Source: Prochlorococcus marinus (GTDB lineage Bacteria; Cyanobacteriota; Cyanobacteriia; PCC-6307; Cyanobiaceae). From it: DNA of 64,000 nucleotides. The stretch covers positions 1 to 64,000 of the forward strand of contig NZ_CVSW01000006.1 of NCBI RefSeq assembly GCF_001180265.1, given 5' to 3'. Below, piece after piece: positions 38,550 to 46,380 of this stretch. The notes beneath the pieces are model-generated. The model was given only the letters and a program-made list of their open reading frames with translations, was not told where the DNA came from and did not search any database. The position numbers and the translations under genes were made by a program. Each line of letters opens with the position of its first letter. Position 1 is the stretch's first letter.

Positions 38550-39146
38550 ATGAAGCTTATTTTTATAAGTGGACCTTCTGGAAGCGGGAAAACAACTTTA
38601 TCAAATCAAATAATAAAAAAAAATAAAAATGGTATTGTGTTAAGTACCGACAATTACTATAAGACAGGCTTAATAAGTAAATTATTACCAAAATTTGTAG
38701 AAGGTTTTTTTGATAGAAGTATTAGTTTTAATAACAAACTATTCAAAAAAGATTTTGATTTTATTTATAAGAATGGAATTTCAATCTGTGATCGTTATTA
38801 TAATTTCGAAAAGAAAACAATTCAAAATTTCTTAAACGAAACAGATAATATTAGTTTTTTAATTGTTGAGGGTATATTTGCTAAAGAATTCTCAAACACT
38901 TTAAAGAATAAGGATTATATTTTTTTAGAATTAAAAACTAAAAAAAATGAGTGCATGAAAAGAGTTGTCCAAAGAGATATAAAAGAAAGGGGGAAGGATA
39001 AAAAACAAGCTGAGAATGATTTCTTAAAATCATGGAGCATTTATTACGAAAAATTCAAACCTAATAGCTTAAAAAATAATACAAATAAATTCATTATTAA
39101 AAAAAACACTGATATAGATCACATTCTGAAAAAATTATTTAATTAA
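38550..39146 (+). CDS. Uridine kinase-like P-loop kinase
   Basis: A 198-residue protein with Walker A GPSGSGKTTL (~7-16), VLSTDNYYKTG (~30-40, like the uridine kinase 'D.FY' motif), FLIVEGIFA (~105-113) and a CMKRVVQRDIKERGK lid region (~132-146). These are the features of uridine kinase/phosphoribulokinase-like NTPases, although the N-terminal half is short and very Asn/Lys-rich. The substrate could be a nucleoside or another small molecule. It converges on the renalase-like gene with a four-base overlap of stops. Confidence 0.72.
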   Translation: MKLIFISGPSGSGKTTLSNQIIKKNKNGIVLSTDNYYKTGLISKLLPKFVEGFFDRSISFNNKLFKKDFDFIYKNGISICDRYYNFEKKTIQNFLNETDNISFLIVEGIFAKEFSNTLKNKDYIFLELKTKKNECMKRVVQRDIKERGKDKKQAENDFLKSWSIYYEKFKPNSLKNNTNKFIIKKNTDIDHILKKLFN

Positions 39147-40300
39147 GTCTTTAATTTTTTCTCTAATATTAAAGCACTTAAAATTGAGCCTTCAATTCTG
39201 CCAAATCCTTCTCCTTCAAACCAGTCTCCGCAAAATCCAATCCTATATTTTCTACTAAATTGTAAAGATAATGGTACTGCAAGGCCAGAAGGCTGTGAAG
39301 CTCTCCATTTCATAATAGATATTTTTTCATCAAAAGTTAATTTATGTACTACAGAATTCTCTTCAAACAGTTTATTGAAATTTGTAATTATTTTTTGTTT
39401 AAAAAATTCTTCATCTTTTGCACTTAGATAAGAATTAATTAACTCTGCATTTTTTGAATGTACTACAATTCCTAATTTATTATTATCTTGCAGCTGAAAA
39501 ATAATTCTTTCGAATCTATATATTTTTTCTAAATTATTTTTTAAATAAAAATACCTTTGTTTTTTAGAATAAAAATCTTTATAACTATAATTTTCATTTG
39601 TATAAATTAAAAAAGTTAACCTGGGAATAAATGTTTGTTCTTCTAAGAAATTTAATAGTAAATCTATTTTTTTATCATTATTAATAGGAATAGCTTTTCT
39701 TAATGGTATTTGATTTACGTTTAATATTTTTAAAGATCTCTTATGTAACAACAAATTAGTTGAACAAATTAGATATTTAGACTTGAATGTTTCGCCATTT
39801 TTTGATGTTAGTAACCATTCCTTATCATTAAACTTCATATCAACTATTAAAGTTTCAAAGAAAAAATCAATTTTCTCTTTTAAATTATTTGACTCAATTA
39901 TCTTTTTCGATAATTCACTCATGGAATCTAAAGATAGATAATTTACTCCGCAAGAAAATTCAGATTTTTTTATGGTTTTTAAATTAGAATCTTCAGTTAG
40001 AAATAATATTTCTGAGTCATCAATTTTTATATATTTATCTTCCAATAATTCATCAATATATCTTTTTAATAGAAGATTATTTTTACTATTTAATATATTA
40101 AAATTTGGAGAACCATGGTTTAGTTTCCATCCTTTATATTTTTTGCTTATTCTTGTACTTGATCTCCCTCCAAGTCCACGACCAATTTCAATTAATCCAA
40201 TTTTTTTTGTAATATTATTTTTAAGATACCTCGAAGCGAAAACACACGCAGATATACCTCCACCTATTATTAATAAGTCATATTTAACATCACTTTTCAT
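39143..40300 (-). CDS. Renalase-like FAD-dependent oxidoreductase
   Basis: A 385-residue flavoprotein. The N-terminal dinucleotide fold is LLIIGGGISACVFASRYL (~9-26) followed by GRGLGGRSSTR (~40-50, the GG doublet of amine oxidase-type flavoproteins). The C terminus has KWRASQPSGLA and RIGFCGDWFEGEGFGRIEGSILSA, the second FAD contact. This pattern matches bacterial renalase-like NAD(P)/FAD proteins. Substrate unknown. It starts 20 bases after the stop of the barrel gene at 40321 on the same strand, so the pair is probably one unit. Confidence 0.75.
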   Translation of the reverse strand: MKSDVKYDLLIIGGGISACVFASRYLKNNITKKIGLIEIGRGLGGRSSTRISKKYKGWKLNHGSPNFNILNSKNNLLLKRYIDELLEDKYIKIDDSEILFLTEDSNLKTIKKSEFSCGVNYLSLDSMSELSKKIIESNNLKEKIDFFFETLIVDMKFNDKEWLLTSKNGETFKSKYLICSTNLLLHKRSLKILNVNQIPLRKAIPINNDKKIDLLLNFLEEQTFIPRLTFLIYTNENYSYKDFYSKKQRYFYLKNNLEKIYRFERIIFQLQDNNKLGIVVHSKNAELINSYLSAKDEEFFKQKIITNFNKLFEENSVVHKLTFDEKISIMKWRASQPSGLAVPLSLQFSRKYRIGFCGDWFEGEGFGRIEGSILSALILEKKLKT

Positions 40301-40320
40301 AGGTTTAATATTGACAGAAA

Positions 40321-41127
40321 TTATCTTTCATTTTGTAAGAAGCTATAAACAGAATCAAGTTTCTCTAATGATGAAAAATCAGATTCAATTACAGGAGTAA
40401 TATTATTATTTTCATAAAAACTAACTAAATCTCTTGTAAAATCAAAAAAATTATCTAAATCAAATAAATACTTTTCTGATATGTATACCTCTTTCCAAGG
40501 ACGAAATTTAAACCGCGCTATAAATTGTTTAGAAGGAATAAATAAACTTCCAAAAAGATTTAATTTTTCATCTTTTACTATTTTCTTGAGATAACTCAAC
40601 TCATTCTGAAGAACTTTAATATCTGTGCCATATTGAAACCAAATTGAATTTATTAATCCAGTCGAAATTTTTCTTTCAAACCTTTCTCTTTCTGAAGAAA
40701 TATTATAATATTTTTGCAAGTATGGATTGTAAGCTATACCTAATTTAACTTTTAAATTTTTTTCTTTTTTTAAATAAGCTAATACATCAACTGAGTCAAA
40801 GTTTTTTTTCTTATTTGATCCCGACACAAGCAAAATTTCATAATTTCTATTAATGTGAGAATTTCTAACAAAATCTAAAAAATCCTGATATGATTCGGCT
40901 TTATTTTTTGAATATTGATGATAAAGACTATAGTGATAGGTCACATTAAATTCATTGAAGTTTTTTGATATGTATTTAATAGTTGAATTAAATAACTCCT
41001 TCTTAATAAGTCCTTTACATGGAATATTGATATTATTGATATTATTTAATTTGCAGAAATTAAGTTTACTTTCTAACTGAGAAATATTTTTAAAAGACAA
41101 TTCAAACCTTATATAGTTGTTCATCAT
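40321..41127 (-). CDS. TIM-barrel protein resembling methylenetetrahydrofolate reductase
   Basis: A 268-residue protein. Several segments line up by eye with MTHFR: YEILLVSGSNKKK (like 'LLALRGD'), KVKLGIAYNPYLQ (like 'GVAAYPE'), RFERKISTGLINSIWFQYG (like 'LKRKVDAGA..ITQFFFD') and LFGSLFIPSK (like 'I.PGILP'). The match is distant and the key Asp/Gln residues differ in places, so the activity may differ. It lies immediately upstream of a flavoprotein gene on the same strand. Confidence 0.5.
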   Translation of the reverse strand: MMNNYIRFELSFKNISQLESKLNFCKLNNINNINIPCKGLIKKELFNSTIKYISKNFNEFNVTYHYSLYHQYSKNKAESYQDFLDFVRNSHINRNYEILLVSGSNKKKNFDSVDVLAYLKKEKNLKVKLGIAYNPYLQKYYNISSERERFERKISTGLINSIWFQYGTDIKVLQNELSYLKKIVKDEKLNLFGSLFIPSKQFIARFKFRPWKEVYISEKYLFDLDNFFDFTRDLVSFYENNNITPVIESDFSSLEKLDSVYSFLQNER

Positions 41128-41156
41128 TTAATATGCAAATTTCATCCTGTAACATA

Positions 41157-41390
41157 TTAACGAAAACACGCATCTGCTACGATTCTTATTTTGGAAGTCG
41201 TCTTTTTATTCTTAGCCTTTAGAAAATAATTAGGAGAAATTTCTAATGCAGCTTTTAAAGAAATTTTATCTTCTGCAGATTTTGCAATAATTTGATTAAA
41301 ACATTTCCAATTTTCTGGTATTAATAAACCTGGCCATGATAAATAAAGGCCTAAAAAAATCCCGAAGGATAGAAACAAAAAAAACTTCAT
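41157..41390 (-). CDS. Hypothetical protein with N-terminal signal/anchor
   Basis: A 77-residue protein with an N-terminal hydrophobic segment (FLFLSFGIFLGLYLSWPGLL, ~3-22) and a charged mature part that ends TSKIRIVADACFR. Two Cys flank the mature region (WKCFNQ and DACFR). Probably anchored or secreted. It resembles nothing I can name. It lies 29 bases upstream of the MTHFR-like gene on the same strand, so possibly in the same unit. Confidence 0.6.
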   Translation of the reverse strand: MKFFLFLSFGIFLGLYLSWPGLLIPENWKCFNQIIAKSAEDKISLKAALEISPNYFLKAKNKKTTSKIRIVADACFR

Positions 41391-41559
41391 AACAAATAAA
41401 ATTTTTCATTTTGCTAATTAAAATAAATAAAAAGGGGAGATTCAACTTTATAAAAAAATAATTAACAAATTTTTCCTTTCTTCTTTTGGCAAATATTTAA
41501 TCCATAAAAGATTTTCATGAACTCGAGAGGTTAGAATACCAAAAAGTATTATTTTGAAT

Positions 41560-41964
41560 ATGGCTAGCCAAGATTATCTAATTGCAATAGCTTTAATAGA
41601 ACAAAACCATGTTAGGGCATTGCCTCTTGGAGGAAAAGAAATCAAAGATAATTTAGAAGATCCAGATAATTTTAAGAAACTTGGAGAAGAAGTTATTTTA
41701 AATCTTCTACTTAGAGTTTTTCAAAGAAGTGATGAAGGCGCATTGAAAAGAGCCTCTGAAGATAATGGATTACTTCTGGTACATATGCATCCTAAAAGGA
41801 TGCAGAAAGAGCTTCCATTTATTAAGTCTGAATGGATAAGAGACGGAGATACAAAACAATTCTTAAAATATCTTGGAAATCTTTCTAAAGAAGTATGGAC
41901 AACATCATTTGTAAAGTATAAGGGTATTGAATTTACTTCTATCTCAAAAAATGAAGAAATATAA
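41560..41964 (+). CDS. Hypothetical soluble protein
   Basis: A 134-residue protein from ATG 41560 (MASQDYLIAIALIEQNHVRA). It is rich in charged helices and contains LGEEVILNLLLRVFQRSDEG and KYLGNLSKEVWTTSFVKYKG. There is no signal peptide or membrane segment. It has the look of a conserved picocyanobacterial protein, but I cannot assign a family. A TTG two codons upstream is an alternative start. Convergent with the peptidase gene. Confidence 0.6.
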   Translation: MASQDYLIAIALIEQNHVRALPLGGKEIKDNLEDPDNFKKLGEEVILNLLLRVFQRSDEGALKRASEDNGLLLVHMHPKRMQKELPFIKSEWIRDGDTKQFLKYLGNLSKEVWTTSFVKYKGIEFTSISKNEEI

Positions 41965-41988
41965 GGTATATTTTGAAATATTTTCTTT

Positions 41989-42669
41989 TCAAAGGATTTC
42001 TTTCTTTAAATTATTATTTTCCTTAGTGACTCTAAAACACTTTTTACCATTACCAAAATCTATTGAGTAATATTCAAAATCATTTTTGATATGCAAGGCA
42101 CAATTTCCCTCAATACATATACAAGATTCAATAATTTCTCTCTGAATAACATCATTAACGTAAGGTTCCCTCTCTTTCTCTTCATCGAAATGCGGGCAGG
42201 CAATACCTTCAACTATACCTAAGCAATCAATTATTGCTAATTCTTTAGCATAAGAATCAGTTATACCTTTATCAAACCAACAAATAGCTCCAGCACTAAC
42301 ACCACTAATTACAATTCCTTTTTCATAAGCATTTCGCAAAATTTTATGTAAATTCCATTCTTTCCAAACAGCTAACATACTTTTTGTATTTCCTCCGCCA
42401 ACATAAATGATGTCTTGAGTTAAAACTTTCTTTTCTAAGTTTTCTGTTCTAGAGAAGAAATCAATATGGCTTGTTATACAATCAAGCTTAGAAAATGCTC
42501 TATAAAAATTTAGTTTGTACAAACTACTATCGCCAGATGCTGTTGGAATAAAGCAAATTTTAGGTCTTTTTTTATTACTTAAAGAAACAATATATTTTTC
42601 AATTTCAAGAGAGCCTAATGAACGTCCAAACCCTCCTCCCCCAATTGCAACTATATTTTTACTAGGCAT
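41989..42669 (-). CDS. Peptidase S51 family protein (dipeptidase E-like)
   Basis: A 226-residue protein of the dipeptidase E/cyanophycinase group. The nucleophile elbow GVSAGAICWF (~126-135) contains the catalytic Ser, IYVGGGNTKSML (~89-100) and CPHFDEEKERE (~166-176) complete the family pattern. Prochlorococcus does not accumulate cyanophycin as far as known, so a dipeptidase or Asp-peptide hydrolase role is more likely. It is divergent from the acetyltransferase gene, with 20 bases between starts. Confidence 0.84.
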   Translation of the reverse strand: MPSKNIVAIGGGGFGRSLGSLEIEKYIVSLSNKKRPKICFIPTASGDSSLYKLNFYRAFSKLDCITSHIDFFSRTENLEKKVLTQDIIYVGGGNTKSMLAVWKEWNLHKILRNAYEKGIVISGVSAGAICWFDKGITDSYAKELAIIDCLGIVEGIACPHFDEEKEREPYVNDVIQREIIESCICIEGNCALHIKNDFEYYSIDFGNGKKCFRVTKENNNLKKEIL

Positions 42670-42689
42670 ATTAATTAAAAGATTTGTAT

Positions 42690-43163
42690 ATGAATTTAAG
42701 ACAAATTACCATTAAAGATCAACTGGAATTAAAAAAGGTTTATTTTGATTCAATTCAATCATTAGATGAAAAAATTTATAGTGAAGAACAAAAAAGAGCA
42801 TGGTCAAGCCAAGCTTGGGATAACCCAAATTTTGATAAGTCAATAATTAAAGGAAAAGGATGGCTTTTAAGTAAACAAGGAATTATTATTGCTTTTGCCA
42901 CAAGATATCCCAACGATAGAATTGCGCTATTTTACTGTAAAGGTAAATCCCAAAGAAAAGGTTACGGCTCTAAGTTACTTCATAAATTAGAAGATGAAGC
43001 AAAGAAAGAAGGTTTAGATTCTCTTTATACTGAAGCGAGCTTAATAAGTTACGAATTATTTCTTAAAAATAAATGGAAAATTATACGTAAAGAAAAAGTT
43101 ATTATAAATAACATTTTTTTTGAAAGATATAAAATGACTAAAATTATAAAATTAATTAATTAA
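42690..43163 (+). CDS. GNAT family N-acetyltransferase
   Basis: A 157-residue GNAT protein from ATG 42690 (MNLRQITIKDQLELKKVYFD). The acetyl-CoA binding motif A is visible as ALFYCKGKSQRKGYGSKLLHKLE (Q/R-x-x-G-x-G at ~95-100), and SYELFLKNKWK near the C terminus corresponds to the 'FY...GF' motif B. The substrate is unknown. It is followed two bases later by a membrane protein gene. Confidence 0.82.
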   Translation: MNLRQITIKDQLELKKVYFDSIQSLDEKIYSEEQKRAWSSQAWDNPNFDKSIIKGKGWLLSKQGIIIAFATRYPNDRIALFYCKGKSQRKGYGSKLLHKLEDEAKKEGLDSLYTEASLISYELFLKNKWKIIRKEKVIINNIFFERYKMTKIIKLIN

Positions 43164-43165
43164 TA

Positions 43166-43489
43166 ATGTCTGGCAAAAGCAAGGGATTAATTCTGATTCA
43201 AAGGGTTCTAATTTGGGCATTATACTTTTTTTCAGGATTTATACTTTATTCAAATCAGGGTATTTTACCTTCTTTTTTAATTACGTTTTCAAGGATTATT
43301 TATCCATTATCTATATTTTGGTTACAAATAAGAATTAAAAAAAGAACCAATTTTCTGCCTATTGATTCAAAAATGACAACTTCGCAATTATGGTTCAATT
43401 TATTACCCGTTATTGCATCCCTATTAACAATAATTTTTTCTTTAACTAATTCTTTCTTATATATCTTAGGAAAATTAGTTAACTTTTAA
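43166..43489 (+). CDS. Hypothetical three-helix membrane protein
   Basis: A 107-residue protein with three hydrophobic segments (~10-28 IQRVLIWALYFFSGFILY; ~33-53 LPSFLITFSRIIYPLSIFWL; ~78-104) joined by a basic loop (IRIKKRTNF). No recognised domain. It starts 3 bases after the acetyltransferase stop, so the two are likely co-transcribed. Confidence 0.6.
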   Translation: MSGKSKGLILIQRVLIWALYFFSGFILYSNQGILPSFLITFSRIIYPLSIFWLQIRIKKRTNFLPIDSKMTTSQLWFNLLPVIASLLTIIFSLTNSFLYILGKLVNF

Positions 43490-43845
43490 ATAAATTAATT
43501 ATTATTTAATAGCCTTGGAATTTCCTCTCATAAAATACATAATGTAAAGAAATTTGTCTTTTACTTATATTTGTTTAAATTTTAGATAGTGATAAATAAA
43601 ATCATGAAAAATATTTCATTAAAGGGAAATATTAATTTTGGAAAAAAAAAAAGATATAAATGATTATGAATTATTCTCTTTAAAAATCACAGATAGTTTA
43701 TATAAAAAAGATATTGGAAAATTCCTTGAGACTCTCTCTTCGCACTTTATTTAGGAAAATATTTTTTTCTGATCTTCAAATTCAAACAGTCCCATTAATA
43801 AATAAGTATTTGAGGGATAATGAGTAAAACCTTAAAAATACTCCA
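43490..43845. other. 356-base gap with one short frame
   Basis: AT-rich sequence in which I see no RNA structure or terminator of note. The only frame worth mentioning is the 38-codon one at 43638-43754, listed separately. Confidence 0.5.
43638..43754 (+). CDS. Possible 38-residue protein
   Basis: TTG-initiated frame with a charged N terminus (M-EKKKDINDYELFSLKI) and ending FLETLSSHFI. It alternates charged and hydrophobic residues as a short helix would, but has no Shine-Dalgarno and no recognised relatives. Confidence 0.3.
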   Translation: MEKKKDINDYELFSLKITDSLYKKDIGKFLETLSSHFI

Positions 43846-44163
43846 ATGCAATTATTTCTTGCTGACTGCCAATTCCCTGATATTGAGAATCAAGTAAAAG
43901 CTTATCAATTATTCGTAGAAGCTTGGGAAAACGGTGAAATTGCAAAATCAGATAAAACAGATAAATTTGAAATGTTATTTAGAGTTCATGCTCCTGGAGA
44001 GGGTAGAGTAGTTTGTTTATGTAAAGCAGAGAGTGATAAAGAAATTTTCGAGCATTTTGCTCCATGGAGAGCCAAATTTGGAATTCATATGGAATTTACA
44101 CCTGTAATAAGTTGTCAAAATGTTGTTGATTACCATAAAGATTTGTTCAAAACTTTAGGATAA
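43846..44163 (+). CDS. DUF3303 family protein
   Basis: A 105-residue soluble protein matching DUF3303: MQLFLADCQFPDIENQVKAY, then FEMLFRVHAPGEGRVVCLCK, then FAPWRAKFGIHMEFTPVISC. The family forms a ferredoxin-like dimer fold resembling DUF1330/EthD proteins and has no known function. Two Cys near VVCLC and ISC are noted. A GAGGGATAATG context lies upstream but is not well spaced. Confidence 0.75.
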   Translation: MQLFLADCQFPDIENQVKAYQLFVEAWENGEIAKSDKTDKFEMLFRVHAPGEGRVVCLCKAESDKEIFEHFAPWRAKFGIHMEFTPVISCQNVVDYHKDLFKTLG

Positions 44164-44186
44164 TTAGCTTAAATCTAAAAATTATC

Positions 44187-44363
44187 GTGATTAAACCTTT
44201 TTCCAATCTTATTTATAAAAAAAAAGATAAAAATTTTCCACCTTCAAAAAAAAAGCTTAAGAAAGAAGACGTCAAATCTACTCCATTAATAATATTTGGT
44301 TTTATCATCTCATTAACTTCCATCTTTTTACTTTTATTCACCATTAATAATAAATTTGGATGA
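44187..44363 (+). CDS. Small basic single-helix membrane protein
   Basis: Found by direct translation: 58 residues from GTG 44187. The N-terminal 35 residues are strongly basic (KKKDKNFPPSKKKLKKEDVK) and precede one helix (~36-53, IFGFIISLTSIFLLLF). Positive-inside rule predicts an N-in, C-out single-pass protein. It is 23 bases after the DUF3303 gene. Family not recognised. Confidence 0.5.
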   Translation: MIKPFSNLIYKKKDKNFPPSKKKLKKEDVKSTPLIIFGFIISLTSIFLLLFTINNKFG

Positions 44364-44433
44364 TATATGAGTAATTAGAACTATTACTTGGGAACAAATA
44401 TGTTCTATTATTAATTTAAAAATAACTGACTAA

Positions 44434-44550
44434 ATGGCGTTTAATGAAGGGGGGATGGCATCAGGCCTTCTCATCATTGCAGTATCTATAGTTTTTGCTG
44501 CCGGTTTTGGATTTTTAGTGTTGCATTTTGTCCCTGGAACTCCATTTTAA
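44434..44550 (+). CDS. 38-residue single-helix membrane protein
   Basis: Found by direct translation: MAFNEGGMASGLLIIAVSIV, with one helix (~10-32) and the C terminus VLHFVPGTPF. The size and Gly/Pro-containing ends are like low-molecular-weight photosystem or NDH-1 subunits, but it does not match any of PsbX, PsbM, PsbN, PsaM, PetL, PetM or PetN as I know them, so I leave it unnamed. Confidence 0.6.
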   Translation: MAFNEGGMASGLLIIAVSIVFAAGFGFLVLHFVPGTPF

Positions 44551-44582
44551 GATCTCCAAATGACTCTAATTCTCAAAATATC

Positions 44583-44852
44583 TTAAACATTAACAGTTTC
44601 TAAATCCTGCATTTGATTATCATCAAGTTTAGATTTCTTCTTTAATCGGTAGGCATAAACTAAAGATCCTAAAGCTATAGTACTAGAGGCAAAAATTCCT
44701 GATATGAGTATCAAGGCAAAAAGACCTCCTATTAGTCCCCCTTTTAACCTAAGCAAATTAGATTTAATTAAAAGTATTGATAGAAAAACAATAGTAGCTT
44801 TTAGAGAAGAGATTTTCAAAAAATTAAATGGATAAAAAGGGTTTAACAACAT
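44583..44852 (-). CDS. Hypothetical two-helix membrane protein
   Basis: An 89-residue protein with two hydrophobic helices (~17-33 LKATIVFLSILLIKSNL and ~40-65 GGLFALILISGIFASSTIAL), joined by a basic turn (LLRLKGG), and a charged C-terminal tail (RLKKKSKLDDNQMQDLE). No motif beyond that. It converges with the 38-residue gene. Confidence 0.55.
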   Translation of the reverse strand: MLLNPFYPFNFLKISSLKATIVFLSILLIKSNLLRLKGGLIGGLFALILISGIFASSTIALGSLVYAYRLKKKSKLDDNQMQDLETVNV

Positions 44853-44910
44853 TTCTTTGGCGGAATATATAAACTAGGTAGATTCTAAAAATAAATTTAA
44901 AAAACCGCAT

Positions 44911-44936
44911 AAAAAAAAGACTCAAATGAGTCTTTT
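44911..44936 (-). terminator. Intrinsic terminator for the 45-residue membrane protein gene
   Basis: A 9-bp perfect inverted repeat AAAAGACTC/GAGTCTTTT (44915-44936) around AAAT. On the minus strand it ends in a run of eight T residues, so it terminates transcription coming from 45097 leftward. Confidence 0.8.
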
Positions 44937-44959
44937 AAATCTATATTAAATATGATGAT

Positions 44960-45097
44960 TTATGCATCAGGGTCAAAATTCTTTAGGTTTGGACCCGCCA
45001 CAAGACCAACAAGACCAAAAAGGACTAAAGAACCAATTCCAAAGCCTGCTGCCCATGGATTGAAACCACCTAAAGCAAAAGAAGCTAATAAATTCAT
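44960..45097 (-). CDS. 45-residue single-helix membrane protein
   Basis: From ATG 45097 (MNLLASFALGGFNPWAAGFG) the product has one helix (~17-37, GFGIGSLVLFGLVGLVAG) and the acidic end PNLKNFDPDA. A frame from 45166 adds 23 unlike residues and is not preferred. Its own terminator lies directly downstream. The NPWAAG and PDA features suggest a conserved picocyanobacterial mini-protein; function unknown. Confidence 0.65.
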   Translation of the reverse strand: MNLLASFALGGFNPWAAGFGIGSLVLFGLVGLVAGPNLKNFDPDA

Positions 45098-45299
45098 GAT
45101 TTTAAAACATAATATCTCCGAGTTAGCATACAGATTTTTATGAAAAATATACCTATATTGAGACATTTCTTCGTAATTATTTGAATCGCATAACTATCCC
45201 TTTATAAAAAATCCACAAAATTTTTATTATTTATTTTATGATCTATGCAATACTATTTTTTGTTAGGGCACTTTAAGACCATAAAAACTTTTTTTACTA

Positions 45300-45680
45300 A
45301 TGACTTCTAACTATACCTTTATTTATGATGGAGAATGCCCATTCTGCAATCATTTTGCTGAGCTCCTTGAGATCAAAAGCAAGTTAAATAATATTAAAAT
45401 ACTTGATGGTCGTAAAAATTTAACTCTAATTAAATCCCTCCTAGATAAAGGTTATGACCTAGATAAAGGAGCTATTCTCCTTAAAGATGAAGAGATCTTT
45501 CATGGGTCAGATGCAATTAATACTATTTGCAAACAAATAAATAATCCCTCAAGTAGTTTACTTTTGATACTATCTAGAGTATTTAAATCAACTAAACGAA
45601 CAAATTTGATATTTCCCTTACTAATCAGAGCCAGAAGATTTGCATTGATTTCAAAAGGTATATCAATATCTCTAGTTTAA
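45300..45680 (+). CDS. DUF393 / DCC-family thiol-disulfide oxidoreductase
   Basis: A 126-residue protein with the DCC-family start FIYDGECPFCNHFAELLEIK; the CPFC pair is the redox-active CxxC that names the family. The middle has ILLKDEEIFHGSDAINTICK. DCC proteins are predicted thiol oxidoreductases, but little is known experimentally. Stands alone between minus-strand mini-genes and a 61-residue hypothetical. Confidence 0.82.
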   Translation: MTSNYTFIYDGECPFCNHFAELLEIKSKLNNIKILDGRKNLTLIKSLLDKGYDLDKGAILLKDEEIFHGSDAINTICKQINNPSSSLLLILSRVFKSTKRTNLIFPLLIRARRFALISKGISISLV

Positions 45681-45787
45681 AAATAAAAACTTTCTAAATA
45701 TTAAATAACATATTTATAAGCTTCTGTATCAATAAATGATAATTGATTTTTTCTTAGCTAGAACTAGGTGGTAACAACAAGTATTAA

Positions 45788-45973
45788 ATGATAGAAAACT
45801 TCAATCCCTTTATTTCATTGGGCGGTGATAACCAAAAAGTTAATCATATGGCTGAAGCGGCACTTGAAATGAATTTAACCTGCAATGATTTAAAGAAGGA
45901 TTTAAATTTAACTGATGGTGATGTAGTGGATATGTTGCAACTAGTAATGGATAGGTTTAAAAATAGTAATTAA
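45788..45973 (+). CDS. Hypothetical small acidic protein
   Basis: A 61-residue acidic protein (MIENFNPFISLGGDNQKVNH at the start, LTDGDVVDMLQLVMDRFKNS at the end), with no membrane segment. An AGGTGG ribosome site lies ~15 bases upstream. No family recognised. The next gene begins 45 bases later. Confidence 0.6.
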   Translation: MIENFNPFISLGGDNQKVNHMAEAALEMNLTCNDLKKDLNLTDGDVVDMLQLVMDRFKNSN

Positions 45974-46018
45974 GTTTATATTTTTATCTTTTAATCGCTA
46001 TATATCTATTATTTTTTA

Positions 46019-46321
46019 ATGAAAACAGTACAAATTGAGTTTTCGAAATATGAATTAGTTAACTTTTTATGGCCTGAATTAATAGAAGACTACGGATTTG
46101 ATAAAGCCAGAAAAATAGTTTCTCAAGCTATTGACTTACAAAAAATGAATGGGACAAAAAATAGCACTATGCCAATCATATTTTCAGGAACAGGAGGATT
46201 AGCTCTAATACCAATACAAATGCTAGAAAAAGAAAACTTTGAGATCAATTATAAAGATAATCAAGTTTTAATATTTAATCTAAAAAGAAAGTCATTTCAA
46301 ATCTTAAATGAAGCAAACTAA
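46019..46321 (+). CDS. Hypothetical soluble protein
   Basis: A 100-residue alpha/beta protein beginning MKTVQIEFSKYELVNFLWPE. It has a central IFSGTGGLALIPIQMLEKEN segment and a beta-rich end. No membrane segment or signal peptide. No family is recognised. It is 59 bases before the MBL-fold gene on the same strand. Confidence 0.58.
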   Translation: MKTVQIEFSKYELVNFLWPELIEDYGFDKARKIVSQAIDLQKMNGTKNSTMPIIFSGTGGLALIPIQMLEKENFEINYKDNQVLIFNLKRKSFQILNEAN

Positions 46322-46380
46322 TCTAAATTAGTAATTTCTCGATAAAGCCAAAAGTACCTTATAGTCTAATAAACAATTAT

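Noticed and set aside
39972-40400. 142-codon plus-strand frame
   Set aside because: It is antisense to the renalase-like gene, whose FAD motifs are clear; low-complexity composition.
44434-44550. PetM, PsbX or other named photosystem subunit
   Set aside because: Only size and single helix fit; sequence does not resemble those subunits as I know them.
44952-45143. 63-codon plus-strand frame rich in Pro/Lys/Arg
   Set aside because: It is antisense to the better supported 45-residue membrane protein, which has its own terminator; the reverse of a helix gene often gives such basic frames.
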